Part shown: positions 6,080-13,421 of the stretch, piece by piece | How positions within the stretch are numbered: the stretch's first letter is position 1 | Layout of the letters: every line of letters begins with the position of its first letter | NCBI GenBank assembly: GCA_964503455.1 | Contig: CAZCZR010000037.1 | Coordinates: 1 to 15,975, forward strand | From: CAZCZR01 sp964503455 | Lineage (GTDB): Bacteria; Bacillota; Clostridia; UBA1381 | DNA: 15,975 nucleotides | Direction of reading: 5' to 3' | Program-made: the position numbers and the translations under genes | Notes under the pieces: model-generated | Databases searched by the model: none | The model's input: the letters and a program-made list of their open reading frames with translations, nothing else | What the model was told of the DNA's origin: nothing

Positions 6080-7099
6080 ATGGAAGAAATACTTTTTTGT
6101 AAAAGCGGCGGCTGCACGGCGAAGCTGGGTGCCGGCGTACTCAGCCGTATCCTTGAAAAGCTGCCGCGCACGGATGATCCCGACTTGCTTGTCGGCTTTG
6201 ACAGTCATGACGATGCCGCGGTGTACAGAATTAGCGATGACCGCGCGGTAGTCTCGACTCTGGATTTTTTTCCGCCTATGGTGGAAGATCCGTATTTGTT
6301 CGGACAGATAGCCGCCGCCAATGCTCTAAGCGATATATACGCTATGGGCGGTAAGGTTCTGACTGCGCTTAATATCGTATGTTTTCCAGAGAAAATGGAT
6401 ATGAACATACTTGGTAAAATACTTCAGGGCGGCAACGACAAGGTCACAGAAGCCGGAGGCATCCTTGCGGGAGGTCACTCTATTGCCGATGATAGCGTCA
6501 AATACGGCTTGTCCGTGACCGGCGAGGTCAATCCCGGACGGATATGGCGTAACAACGGCTGCCGCGAAGGTGATGCGCTGATTCTTACAAAGAAGCTCGG
6601 CGTCGGAATTATATGCGCCGCTAAACGCGTGGGCGCCGCCGATGAAGCTGTGATGGCAAAAGCGGCGGATTCCATGCGGTTTCTTAACAAATACGCGGCA
6701 GAGATACTGGCGGATTATCCCGTTCACGCCTGCAGCGATGTGACAGGATTCGGCTTTTTGGTGCATCTTTGCGAGATGCTCGATGATCGCTTCAGCGCCG
6801 TTATCAACAGCGCCGATGTCCCATACTTTGATGAATGTCCCGCGTTTGCGGAGGAGTTTTATCTTACCGCCGCCGCGCAGAAAAACCGCAATTTCATACA
6901 GGATAAGGTCAGGTTTGAAGCAGTGAGCTTCGCTATGGAGGAGATCCTCTTCGACCCGCAGACTTCCGGCGGACTGCTGGTATCCGTCCCGCCGGAGCTT
7001 GCTTCGGAGATCGTATCGAAAATGAACGGGCGCGGCATACCGGCAAAAACCGTTGGTTACATAACAAAAAAAGGCAACAAATCTGTTGTTGTACTATAA
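6080..7099 (+). CDS. selD: Selenide, water dikinase (selenophosphate synthetase)
   Basis: Makes monoselenophosphate, the activated selenium donor, from selenide and ATP in the cytoplasm. At 339 aa it is complete. The catalytic pair is Cys12 and Lys15 in SGGCTAKLG; the residue that is selenocysteine in some homologues is an ordinary TGC codon here (6113-6115). Other AIRS/PurM-fold motifs follow: HDDAAVY (~43-49), TLDFFPP (~60-66), ANALSDIYAMGG (~80-91), GGHSI (131-135), DVTGFG (220-225) and DPQTSGG (292-298). GGAGA (6068-6072) lies 7 bases before the ATG. As first gene of an operon with YedF, YqeB and YqeC/XdhC, its selenium is probably for a molybdenum hydroxylase cofactor. Whether the cell also makes selenocysteine cannot be seen here. 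Confidence 0.97.
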   Translation: MEEILFCKSGGCTAKLGAGVLSRILEKLPRTDDPDLLVGFDSHDDAAVYRISDDRAVVSTLDFFPPMVEDPYLFGQIAAANALSDIYAMGGKVLTALNIVCFPEKMDMNILGKILQGGNDKVTEAGGILAGGHSIADDSVKYGLSVTGEVNPGRIWRNNGCREGDALILTKKLGVGIICAAKRVGAADEAVMAKAADSMRFLNKYAAEILADYPVHACSDVTGFGFLVHLCEMLDDRFSAVINSADVPYFDECPAFAEEFYLTAAAQKNRNFIQDKVRFEAVSFAMEEILFDPQTSGGLLVSVPPELASEIVSKMNGRGIPAKTVGYITKKGNKSVVVL

Positions 7100-7114
7100 G
7101 AAAGGAAAATACAT

Positions 7115-7741
7115 ATGAAACACGTATTAAACGCCATAGGGCTTGCTTGTCCGCTGCCCGTGGTAAAGACAAAGGACATGATAAACGGAATAAGCGACGG
7201 GGATACGGTGGAGGTGCTTGTTGACAATGAGATTGCCGTTCAGAATCTCACCAAGTTCGCCAATGTAAGAGGACACGGCGTGCGCGCCGAAAAGGTCAGC
7301 GATGACGAATATCACGTTTTCGTAACCAAAGCCGGTAACGGCGGCGAAGCGGCTGATATAAAAGAAACAGCTTGCGAAGAGGCTGCGTGTATTCCGGATA
7401 TGCGCGGCAATGATGTAGCGGTCATATCTTCCCGCGCTATGGGAAACGGTGACGACAAGCTCGGAGCAGCGCTTATGAAGGCGTTTATATTCGCCCTTAC
7501 AAAGCAGGACAGACTGCCGAAAACAGTTCTTTTATATAATTCGGGCGCGTTTCTTTCATGCGAGGGCTCGGAAAGCGTTGAAGATTTGAAGCTGCTTGAA
7601 GCCGGCGGTACGGAAATACTGACCTGCGGAACCTGTCTGAACTTTTACGGACTTACCGAAAAGCTTGCCGTGGGCGGCATTACAAATATGTATGACATTG
7701 TGGAAAAAATGACCTCCGCCTCAAAGGTAATACGCCCGTAG
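7115..7741 (+). CDS. yedF: Selenium metabolism protein YedF (TusA-like plus DsrE-like)
   Basis: A 208-aa two-domain protein. Residues 1-~72 are a TusA/SirA-like domain with the signature GLACPLPVVKTK, whose Cys12 is the usual chalcogen-carrying residue. Residues ~98-205 are a DsrE/DsrF-like domain carrying TCGTCLNFYGL (Cys171 and Cys174) and NMYDIVEKM. YedF is a phylogenetic marker of selenium use and usually sits with selD; a role in handling reactive selenium, by persulfide-like chemistry, is inferred rather than proven. AAAGGA lies 8 bases before the ATG, in the 15-base gap after selD. The domain and family call is secure; the biochemical role is not. Confidence 0.93.
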   Translation: MKHVLNAIGLACPLPVVKTKDMINGISDGDTVEVLVDNEIAVQNLTKFANVRGHGVRAEKVSDDEYHVFVTKAGNGGEAADIKETACEEAACIPDMRGNDVAVISSRAMGNGDDKLGAALMKAFIFALTKQDRLPKTVLLYNSGAFLSCEGSESVEDLKLLEAGGTEILTCGTCLNFYGLTEKLAVGGITNMYDIVEKMTSASKVIRP

Positions 7742-7752
7742 GGAGGTATTAA

Positions 7753-8571
7753 ATGAATGATCTTGTTGTAGTACGCGGCGGAGGGGATATTGCCACCGGA
7801 ACGATATACAAGCTCAGGCGCTGCGGCTTTCGGGTGATAGTGACGGAGATCGCGAGGCCTTCCGCTATAAGAAGGAACGTTGCTTTTTGCGAGGCTGTAT
7901 ACAGCGGCGTTCAGACGGTAGAGGACATGGTGTGCCGTTTGGCTGCAGATACTGCGGAAGCTGTAAAAATAGCGGACAGCGGAGATATTGCGGTTATTGT
8001 CGATCCGGGCGCGGAGTGTGTGAAGGAGCTTGCGCCGGTGGCTTTGGCGGACGCGGTATTGGCTAAGAGGAACACGGGCTTGAAGATAGGTATGTGTCCC
8101 GTGACAATAGCTCTCGGCCCCGGATTCCAAGCCGGAATTGATGCCGATGCGGTGATAGAAACCATGCGCGGTCACAATCTCGGACGCGTTATATACAAAG
8201 GAAGCGCCATGCCCGATACGGGTGTGCCCGGCATTATAGCGGGGTACGGACGCGAAAGAGTGATACACAGTCCGGCTGAGGGCGTGATGAAAAATATCGC
8301 GCATATCACCGATACGGTGGCTGCGGGAGATATTATTGCCGAGGTGCTTACAAACAGCGGCGCCGTGCCTGTAAAGGCAACGATCGGCGGCATACTGCGC
8401 GGACTTATACGCGATGGCTATCCCGTGACAAAAGGCTTTAAAATAGCCGACATAGATCCGCGTGCGGAGGAATACTCAAACTGCTTCACGATTTCCGACA
8501 AGGCGCGCTGTATAGCAGGCGGCGTTTTGGAGGCACTTATGTATTTAATGGAGATGAAGAAACTGTGGTAA
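7753..8571 (+). CDS. yqeB: EF2563-family selenium-dependent molybdenum hydroxylase system protein (YqeB)
   Basis: A 272-aa protein of the EF2563/YqeB family, known mainly because it occurs with SelD and selenium-dependent molybdenum hydroxylases; its biochemistry is not established. The N-terminus VRGGGDIATGTIYKLRRCGF looks like a Rossmann-type nucleotide-binding start. It continues with VTEIARPSAIRRNVAF, IVDPGAEC (~78-85), LAKRNTGLKIGMCPVTIALGPGF (~98-120) and a C-terminal biotinyl/lipoyl-like part with FKIADIDPRAEE (~232-243). As recalled, the E. coli YqeB carries an XdhC module fused to this domain; here the domain stands alone and the XdhC module is fused to the next gene. GGGAGGT precedes the ATG by about 5 bases. 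The stop overlaps the start region of the following gene. Confidence 0.92.
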   Translation: MNDLVVVRGGGDIATGTIYKLRRCGFRVIVTEIARPSAIRRNVAFCEAVYSGVQTVEDMVCRLAADTAEAVKIADSGDIAVIVDPGAECVKELAPVALADAVLAKRNTGLKIGMCPVTIALGPGFQAGIDADAVIETMRGHNLGRVIYKGSAMPDTGVPGIIAGYGRERVIHSPAEGVMKNIAHITDTVAAGDIIAEVLTNSGAVPVKATIGGILRGLIRDGYPVTKGFKIADIDPRAEEYSNCFTISDKARCIAGGVLEALMYLMEMKKLW

Positions 8572-9983
8572 CTGCATTTGTCGGCTCCGGCGGCAAGACG
8601 AGCCTTATAAAACGCCGCGCGAAGGAATATACCGCCGCCGGAAAGCGCGTGTTGATCGTTACCTCGACTCATATGCTTAAAGAACCCGACACCATAGTCG
8701 GCGCGGACGCCGAGGTTATCGTCAAGGCGCTTTCGGAAAAGGGATACGCCATGGCGGGAACCGACGCGGGAAACGGAAAGATAGGCGCACTGCCCGAGGA
8801 CGTATATTTTGAGGTGTGCCGACACGCTGACGAGGTCCTTGTCGAAGCGGACGGTTCAAGAGGTCTGCCGCTGAAATATCCGGCGGAGAACGAGCCTGTC
8901 ATCTACGGCAATACCGATGAAACAGTCGTTGTTACGGGACTTTCGGCGATAGGGAAACGCGCCGCCGATGTGTGTCACAGGGCAGAGCTTATACCCAAAT
9001 CTTTCGGCATCAGCGCCGATACCGTGATAGATGCGGAACAAATTAAGCTTTTGGCGGAGGAGGGCTATGTAAAGCCGCTTTTAAAAAAATTTCCCAAAAT
9101 GCGCGTAAGTGTGTATGCTGCGCAGTGCGATGATATGTATAAACGCGCAGTCGGTGCGCTTATAGAAAACGGTGGGGACGTGACTGCGATAAAAAAAGAG
9201 TGGTTCGCTCCGAAGCCGGTCTTGGTTATATGCGGCGGCGGACACATTTCAAGAAAGCTTGCCGCCATGGCGTCAGAGCTTGACTTTTATATAAGGGTAA
9301 TCGACCCGAGAGAGGAATTTGCCGACAAAAAAAGCTTCCCTGGCGCGGACGAGGTCATATGCGCAGCCTTTGATAGGCTTGACGCGTACATGGAAACAGG
9401 CGCGTATTATGTGATAGTGACGCGCGGTCACGCGGATGACAGACTGTGCGCGGAGAAAATACTTTCTGAAGGGAACTATTCCTACATCGGCATGATAGGC
9501 AGTAAAAGAAAAGTCGGGATCACCTTTGATCTTATGAGAGAAAACGGTTTTTGCGATGAACGTCTTTCGGATATTCACGCGCCGATAGGTCTTAAAATAG
9601 GCGCTGTCACACCCGCGGAGATAGCTGTAAGCATACTTGCCGAGATCATAGAAATAAAAAATAAAAAAAGCGCTTCATCCGTTTCGGCGGAGCTTCTTTC
9701 AAGCCGAGCGGCAGGCACGCTTTGCGTTATAACCGAAAAGACAGGCTCATCGCCAAGAGGCGCAGGCAGTATGATGCTTGTGACGGATGACACCGTTATC
9801 GACACGATAGGCGGCGGCAAGATCGAATACAGCGCCATCTGCGAAGCGCGGCGCGGCGGGGGCATACGCTCTGTAAGGTATGAGCTTTCCGCTGAAAAAA
9901 GCGCGGAGCTGGGCATGATATGCGGCGGCAGCAATACGGTGCTGTTTATTCCGCTTCGAGAAGCATTACCCTGCCCGGTATGA
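8565..9983 (+). CDS. YqeC-XdhC fusion, selenium-dependent hydroxylase maturation protein
   Basis: A 472-aa fusion. Residues 1-~212 are YqeC-like, the selenium-dependent hydroxylase accessory family, with a P-loop-like VGSGGKTS (6-13) and VEADGSRGLPLK (93-104). Residues ~216-365 are the XdhC C-terminal Rossmann domain: VICGGGHIS (221-229), VTRGHADD (285-292), IGMIGSKRK (308-316) and GAVTPAEIAVSILAEI (346-361). Residues ~372-465 are the XdhC/CoxI domain: TGSSPRGAGSMMLV (393-406), GGGKIEY (416-422) and GMICGG (450-455). XdhC proteins bind Moco and support its sulfuration and insertion into hydroxylases. The usual XdhC order is CoxI domain first, Rossmann second; here it is reversed. The start is GTG at 8565, with GGAG 11 bases upstream, overlapping the yqeB stop by 7 bases. 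The 3' end overlaps modC. Confidence 0.9.
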   Translation: MVTAFVGSGGKTSLIKRRAKEYTAAGKRVLIVTSTHMLKEPDTIVGADAEVIVKALSEKGYAMAGTDAGNGKIGALPEDVYFEVCRHADEVLVEADGSRGLPLKYPAENEPVIYGNTDETVVVTGLSAIGKRAADVCHRAELIPKSFGISADTVIDAEQIKLLAEEGYVKPLLKKFPKMRVSVYAAQCDDMYKRAVGALIENGGDVTAIKKEWFAPKPVLVICGGGHISRKLAAMASELDFYIRVIDPREEFADKKSFPGADEVICAAFDRLDAYMETGAYYVIVTRGHADDRLCAEKILSEGNYSYIGMIGSKRKVGITFDLMRENGFCDERLSDIHAPIGLKIGAVTPAEIAVSILAEIIEIKNKKSASSVSAELLSSRAAGTLCVITEKTGSSPRGAGSMMLVTDDTVIDTIGGGKIEYSAICEARRGGGIRSVRYELSAEKSAELGMICGGSNTVLFIPLREALPCPV

Positions 9984-10999
9984 AGGTGAGGTATTCCGGT
10001 ATAGGCGGCATTGACGGAGAAACGGTCTTGTCGGCTTTGTGCATAATAACACCGCCCGAAGGAACGGAAAATACCATATTCCATTCAAACGGCGCTTCCG
10101 ATACTGCGGCAAGCTTTACCGGTATACATACGCTGTCCCGCTTTTCGCACAAAACGGTGTCATGTGCGCGGATGCCTATGTACAAATTATCATCCGGTAT
10201 GGCAAAAGCGTATTCAGGGACACTAAAATACGAATAGGGGACATATAAATCAAGCTCAGGGACATATATTGCGCCTGAGCTTTTTACGGCGCGGAAGATG
10301 TTTTTGCAGCCGGTCACGCGGGCGGTCACGCGTTTTTTCGGCGAGGAAAAGATCTCGTGCGTTTTGCCATGCTCGATTATCCTGCCGTTATCCATTATCG
10401 CAAGCTCATCGCACAGGCGGTATGCCTCGTCACGGTCGTGAGTGACCAAAACGGCGGGCTTTTTCAAGGCGGCAAGCAGGTTTTTAAGCTCTATTTGAAG
10501 CTCTTCGCGCAAATACGCGTCAAGCGCCGAAAACGGTTCATCCAAAAGGAATATATCCGGCGCGGCGGCTATACATCTGGCAAGCGCGGCTCTCTGGCGC
10601 TGACCGCCCGAAAGCGTTCCGGGGCGCATATCGAGAAGATCCGTTATGCGAAGCGTTTCGGCTGCGGAGAGTACGTCCGCGCCCGAATGTTTTGCGGCGC
10701 AGGCGATATTTTCACGCACGGTCATATTGGGAAAAAGCGCACAATCCTGAAAAAGATACCCTGCGCGTCTTAGCTGCGGCTTTAAGTCGGTTTTAGCGGC
10801 TGAATCAAAAAGCACCCTTTCACCAAGGACGATCCTTCCGCTGTCGGGTGTGACAATGCCGGCGATCGCTTTAAGCGTCATGCTCTTGCCGGAGCCGGAC
10901 GCGCCGAGTATTCCCATAAGCGGCGCGCCGCTTTTAAAGCTTACGTCAAGGCTGAAGCCGTTAAGGGATTTTTTAAATGATTTTTTAATGTTTACTTCA
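9946..10999. other. Convergent 3' overlap zone and antisense-facing modC region
   Basis: The coding ends of the yqeC-xdhC fusion (plus, ending 9983) and modC (minus, ending 9946) overlap by 38 bases. No terminator hairpin with a T-run was noticed for either operon at the junction. Transcripts from each operon would therefore run into the other's coding strand, and this entry marks the overlap together with the downstream modC body that read-through would cover. Antisense interaction is inference. Confidence 0.4.
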
Positions 11000-11004
11000 A
11001 GCAC
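9946..11004 (-). CDS. modC: Molybdate ABC transporter ATP-binding protein ModC
   Basis: The ATPase that powers molybdate uptake, 352 aa, normal for ModC. Residues 1-~230 are the nucleotide-binding domain: Walker A GASGSGKS (34-41), Q-loop YLFQD (~83-87), signature LSGGQRQR (131-138), Walker B IFLLDEP (151-157) and H-loop His189 (VTHDRDEA). Residues ~235-352 are a divergent accessory region in the place of the MOP/TOBE oxyanion-binding domains. The start is GTG (11004-11002), with GGAGG at 11013-11017, 8 bases upstream and overlapping the end of modB, so translation is probably coupled. It is the last gene of the operon, and its final codons overlap the convergent yqeC-xdhC gene. Gene order with modA and modB supports molybdate; tungstate cannot be excluded. 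Confidence 0.94.
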   Translation of the reverse strand: MLEVNIKKSFKKSLNGFSLDVSFKSGAPLMGILGASGSGKSMTLKAIAGIVTPDSGRIVLGERVLFDSAAKTDLKPQLRRAGYLFQDCALFPNMTVRENIACAAKHSGADVLSAAETLRITDLLDMRPGTLSGGQRQRAALARCIAAAPDIFLLDEPFSALDAYLREELQIELKNLLAALKKPAVLVTHDRDEAYRLCDELAIMDNGRIIEHGKTHEIFSSPKKRVTARVTGCKNIFRAVKSSGAIYVPELDLYVPYSYFSVPEYAFAIPDDNLYIGIRAHDTVLCEKRDSVCIPVKLAAVSEAPFEWNMVFSVPSGGVIMHKADKTVSPSMPPIPEYLTFIPGRVMLLEAE

Positions 11005-11006
11005 GG

Positions 11007-11663
11007 CTATTTCCTCCGTAATGACACGAGATTAAGACAAGCGACAGCGGCAAAAGACACGGCAAGTATGACAGCCACATAAAACGCGGCGGTACGCGTG
11101 TCGCCGGCGGCAACGGCGGAATACACCGCAAGAGGGAGAGTCCGCGTCCTGCCGGCGATATTCCCCGCAAGCATCGCTGTCGCGCCAAATTCGCCGAGTC
11201 CGCGCGCAAATGCCAATATACCGCCCGAAAGTATGCCGTGACGCGCGTTCGGGAGCATGACACGGCAAAATATTTCCGTTTCGCCCATGCCGATCGTTCT
11301 TGCGGCGGATATAATATTTTCGTCCAGCTGCATAAAAGCGCCGAGCGCAGAGCGGTACATAAGAGGGAACGACACCGCAAACGCCGCGATGACCGTGCCG
11401 TACCATGTGAATACCACCTTAACGCCTAAAAGCGCAAGGAATTTTCCTATAATCCCCCTCACGCCGAACAGATACAGCAGAAAAAATCCCGCAACCGTAG
11501 GCGGCAGCACCAGAGGCAGAGTCAAAACCGCATCGGCAATGCTTTTAAGACGCGCGCTTTTTACAGAGTACACACCCCACGCCGCAATCGCGCCCGCGAT
11601 AAATGCAAGCATTGCCGAGCAGACGGAGGTTTTTAAAGATATGATAAGAGGCGATAAGTCCAT
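11007..11663 (-). CDS. modB: Molybdate ABC transporter permease ModB
   Basis: The membrane channel subunit of the molybdate importer, 218 aa with about five to six hydrophobic segments. The ModB/CysU-type EAA loop is present (SAARTIGMGETEIFCRVMLP, ~119-138), as is the ModB-characteristic FARGLGEFGATAMLAGNI (~152-169). An open frame extends to an ATG at 11720, but that would overlap modA; the ATG at 11663 has GGAG 7-8 bases upstream and gives the expected MDLSPLIISLKTS start, so it is preferred. This leaves 25 bases after modA and 2 bases before modC. Identification is secure; specificity for molybdate rather than tungstate comes from context. Confidence 0.94.
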   Translation of the reverse strand: MDLSPLIISLKTSVCSAMLAFIAGAIAAWGVYSVKSARLKSIADAVLTLPLVLPPTVAGFFLLYLFGVRGIIGKFLALLGVKVVFTWYGTVIAAFAVSFPLMYRSALGAFMQLDENIISAARTIGMGETEIFCRVMLPNARHGILSGGILAFARGLGEFGATAMLAGNIAGRTRTLPLAVYSAVAAGDTRTAAFYVAVILAVSFAAVACLNLVSLRRK

Positions 11664-11688
11664 ATTGATTCTCCGTGGCGTATACGCT

Positions 11689-12468
11689 TTAGCGCGATAC
11701 TGTGAATCCGTAGCGTTCAAATACCTGCCGCGCCTCGTCAGACCGGAGGAAGGCTATGAATTTTTCGGCGTTTTCCCTTGATGAGGAGTTTTTCAAAATG
11801 CCGATGGGGTATACTATCGGATCTCCGAGAAGCTCGGAGGGCGCTTCGGCTATTACGCGAACATCCGCTTGCGCCGCGTCGGTGGAGTAGACTATGCCGA
11901 CTTCGGCGCTGTTTGACGCTGTCCAGTTAAGCACCTCGGTAACATTTGTTCCAAGGCTTGCGCGGGAAGATACCTCATCCCAAAGACCCAGACCCTCAAG
12001 CACCTTTTTGGCATACTGACCTGCCGGCACAACATCCGGATCGCCTACAGCTATGACGGAGGCTTTTGTTATATCCTCAAACGATGTCACATCCGTTTCC
12101 CCGCCGGTTATAAGCACGAGCTTATTCTCCAAAAGCGGAGCCGCAGTGGACGGATCAATAAAGCCCTCCTGCGAAAGCGCGTCCATCTGCTTTTCGGCAG
12201 CCGATAAGAACACGTCCGCTTCAAGTCCGTTTTCGATCTGCTGCTGCAGCTTTCCGGAGCTGTCGTATGTACCCTCTATTTCTATGCCGTATTTTTCCTC
12301 GAACATAGGTATAAGGTCGTTTTCGAGCGAGTATTCCATGCTTGCCGCCGCAGCTATCATCAGCTTGCCCTGTTCGGGCTGCTCTTTCTGTGTCGAGCAG
12401 CCTGCAAAAGACAGCGCCGCCAAACTCAGTGCCATTGTTATAAGTATTGTTTTTGAAACACGTTTCAT
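11689..12468 (-). CDS. modA: Molybdate-binding lipoprotein ModA
   Basis: The extracellular solute-binding protein of the importer, 259 aa. The signal peptide ends in lipobox LSFAGC with Cys24 as the lipidation site, expected for a Gram-positive binding protein. Family motifs follow: AAAASMEYSLEND (~39-51), GTYDSSGKLQQQIENG (~66-81), ADVFLSA (~84-90), VGDPDVVPAGQYAKKVLEGL (~141-160) and GIVYSTDA (~191-198). Two starts are possible. ATG at 12468 has AAAGGA 8 bases upstream and is chosen. ATG at 12477 would form an ATGA overlap with the stop of the MOSC-Mog gene and add three residues, but its ribosome binding site would abut it. The transported anion (molybdate or tungstate) is inferred from the neighbouring Moco genes. 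Confidence 0.94.
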   Translation of the reverse strand: MKRVSKTILITMALSLAALSFAGCSTQKEQPEQGKLMIAAAASMEYSLENDLIPMFEEKYGIEIEGTYDSSGKLQQQIENGLEADVFLSAAEKQMDALSQEGFIDPSTAAPLLENKLVLITGGETDVTSFEDITKASVIAVGDPDVVPAGQYAKKVLEGLGLWDEVSSRASLGTNVTEVLNWTASNSAEVGIVYSTDAAQADVRVIAEAPSELLGDPIVYPIGILKNSSSRENAEKFIAFLRSDEARQVFERYGFTVSR

Positions 12469-12473
12469 ATTGA

Positions 12474-13382
12474 TCATCCTTTCTGTGTTCCGTTCAGTAT
12501 GCCAAGCGCGTGGCGCAGGACATCCTTTACAATTTCGTAACTCTGCCTGACAGCCTTAGGACTGCCGGGGAAATTTATTATAAGCGCGTTGCCGCGTATT
12601 ACACATACGCCTCGTCCGAGCATTGCCCTTGGCGTGTACGCCATAGACGCGCGGCGAAGCTCCTCGGCAATGCCGGGGACTATGCGCTCCGATACAGCCA
12701 TGGTCGCCTCGGGAGTATTGTCGCGCTTTGAAAGTCCGGTGCCGCCGGTGGTTATGATAAGGTGTACGCCCTTGTTGTCGGCGAGGTTTTCAAGGCATGA
12801 GATTATCCGTTCGCGATCGTCGGGTATAAGGACACGGTTATCGACTTTAAAGCCGTCCCCCGATAAAAGCTCTGCAAGCAAGGGACCGCTGTCATCCGCG
12901 CGAACGCCCGCATATCCGCTGTCGCTTACCGTGACCGCCGCCGCCGAAAACAGCTCGCGTATACTGACCTCGTCCCCGACGCTTACAGTGCCGCCCTTTA
13001 AAACACGGGCGAAAATGCCGTTTGACGGCATAATACATTTACCCGTGCGCCGCGCGATCTCACATTCGCTGTGGCACTCCTTGCCTATCTGGGTGACCTC
13101 AAGCACACAGCCGCCTGCAAATATCATAGACCCGACCGGCAGCTTATTAAGGTCAAACCCCTCAACGACCAGATTCTCTCCGAAATCACCGAAGCTGACG
13201 TTCGCGCCCTCGCGGTTGAAATCGCGTATTCGTTCGTATGCGAGCAGACTGACCTGTCTATGCCAGCTTCCGGCGTGAGCGTCGCCTTCAAGACCGTAGT
13301 TTTCAATAAGTCTGCATTTACCCCTGTCGCGCTTGACGGTGCCGCGCTTTTCACTGGTGCAGACAGCCATTATCTTTCCCAT
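12474..13382 (-). CDS. MOSC domain-Mog/MoaB fusion protein
   Basis: A 302-aa fusion. Residues 1-~144 are a MOSC domain: MGKIMAVCTSEKRGTVK at the start, GLEGDAHAG (30-38), FGENLVVEG (~67-75), GKECHSEC with candidate catalytic Cys103 (and Cys107), and MPSNGIFARVLKGG (118-131). MOSC domains act in sulfur handling on Moco. Residues ~146-300 are a Mog/MoaB (MoCF-binding) domain, with VTVSDSGYAG (~150-159), TTGGTG (211-216) and PGSPK (~272-276), which adenylylates molybdopterin before molybdenum insertion. The fusion therefore joins late Moco assembly with Moco modification. ATG at 13382 is chosen because it gives the family N-terminus; AAAGGA lies 12 bases upstream. ATG at 13403 would add seven residues but lacks a site. 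It precedes modA by 5 bases. Confidence 0.9.
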   Translation of the reverse strand: MGKIMAVCTSEKRGTVKRDRGKCRLIENYGLEGDAHAGSWHRQVSLLAYERIRDFNREGANVSFGDFGENLVVEGFDLNKLPVGSMIFAGGCVLEVTQIGKECHSECEIARRTGKCIMPSNGIFARVLKGGTVSVGDEVSIRELFSAAAVTVSDSGYAGVRADDSGPLLAELLSGDGFKVDNRVLIPDDRERIISCLENLADNKGVHLIITTGGTGLSKRDNTPEATMAVSERIVPGIAEELRRASMAYTPRAMLGRGVCVIRGNALIINFPGSPKAVRQSYEIVKDVLRHALGILNGTQKG

Positions 13383-13421
13383 TTTATACACGGATCCTTT
13401 CATTTGTTATCTGTCGCGAAG

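Noticed and set aside
6080..6130. Selenocysteine codon in SelD
   Set aside because: The catalytic position is a TGC cysteine codon, and no in-frame TGA interrupts the gene; a SECIS element is neither needed nor seen.
5897..6208. 103-aa minus-strand frame in the region upstream of selD
   Set aside because: It runs antisense into the selD start and through the selD promoter, with no ribosome binding site; the AT-rich part is better explained as regulatory DNA.
11664..11720. N-terminal extension of ModB to an ATG at 11720
   Set aside because: It would overlap the modA coding end and add hydrophilic residues not typical of ModB. ATG at 11663 has a well-placed GGAG.
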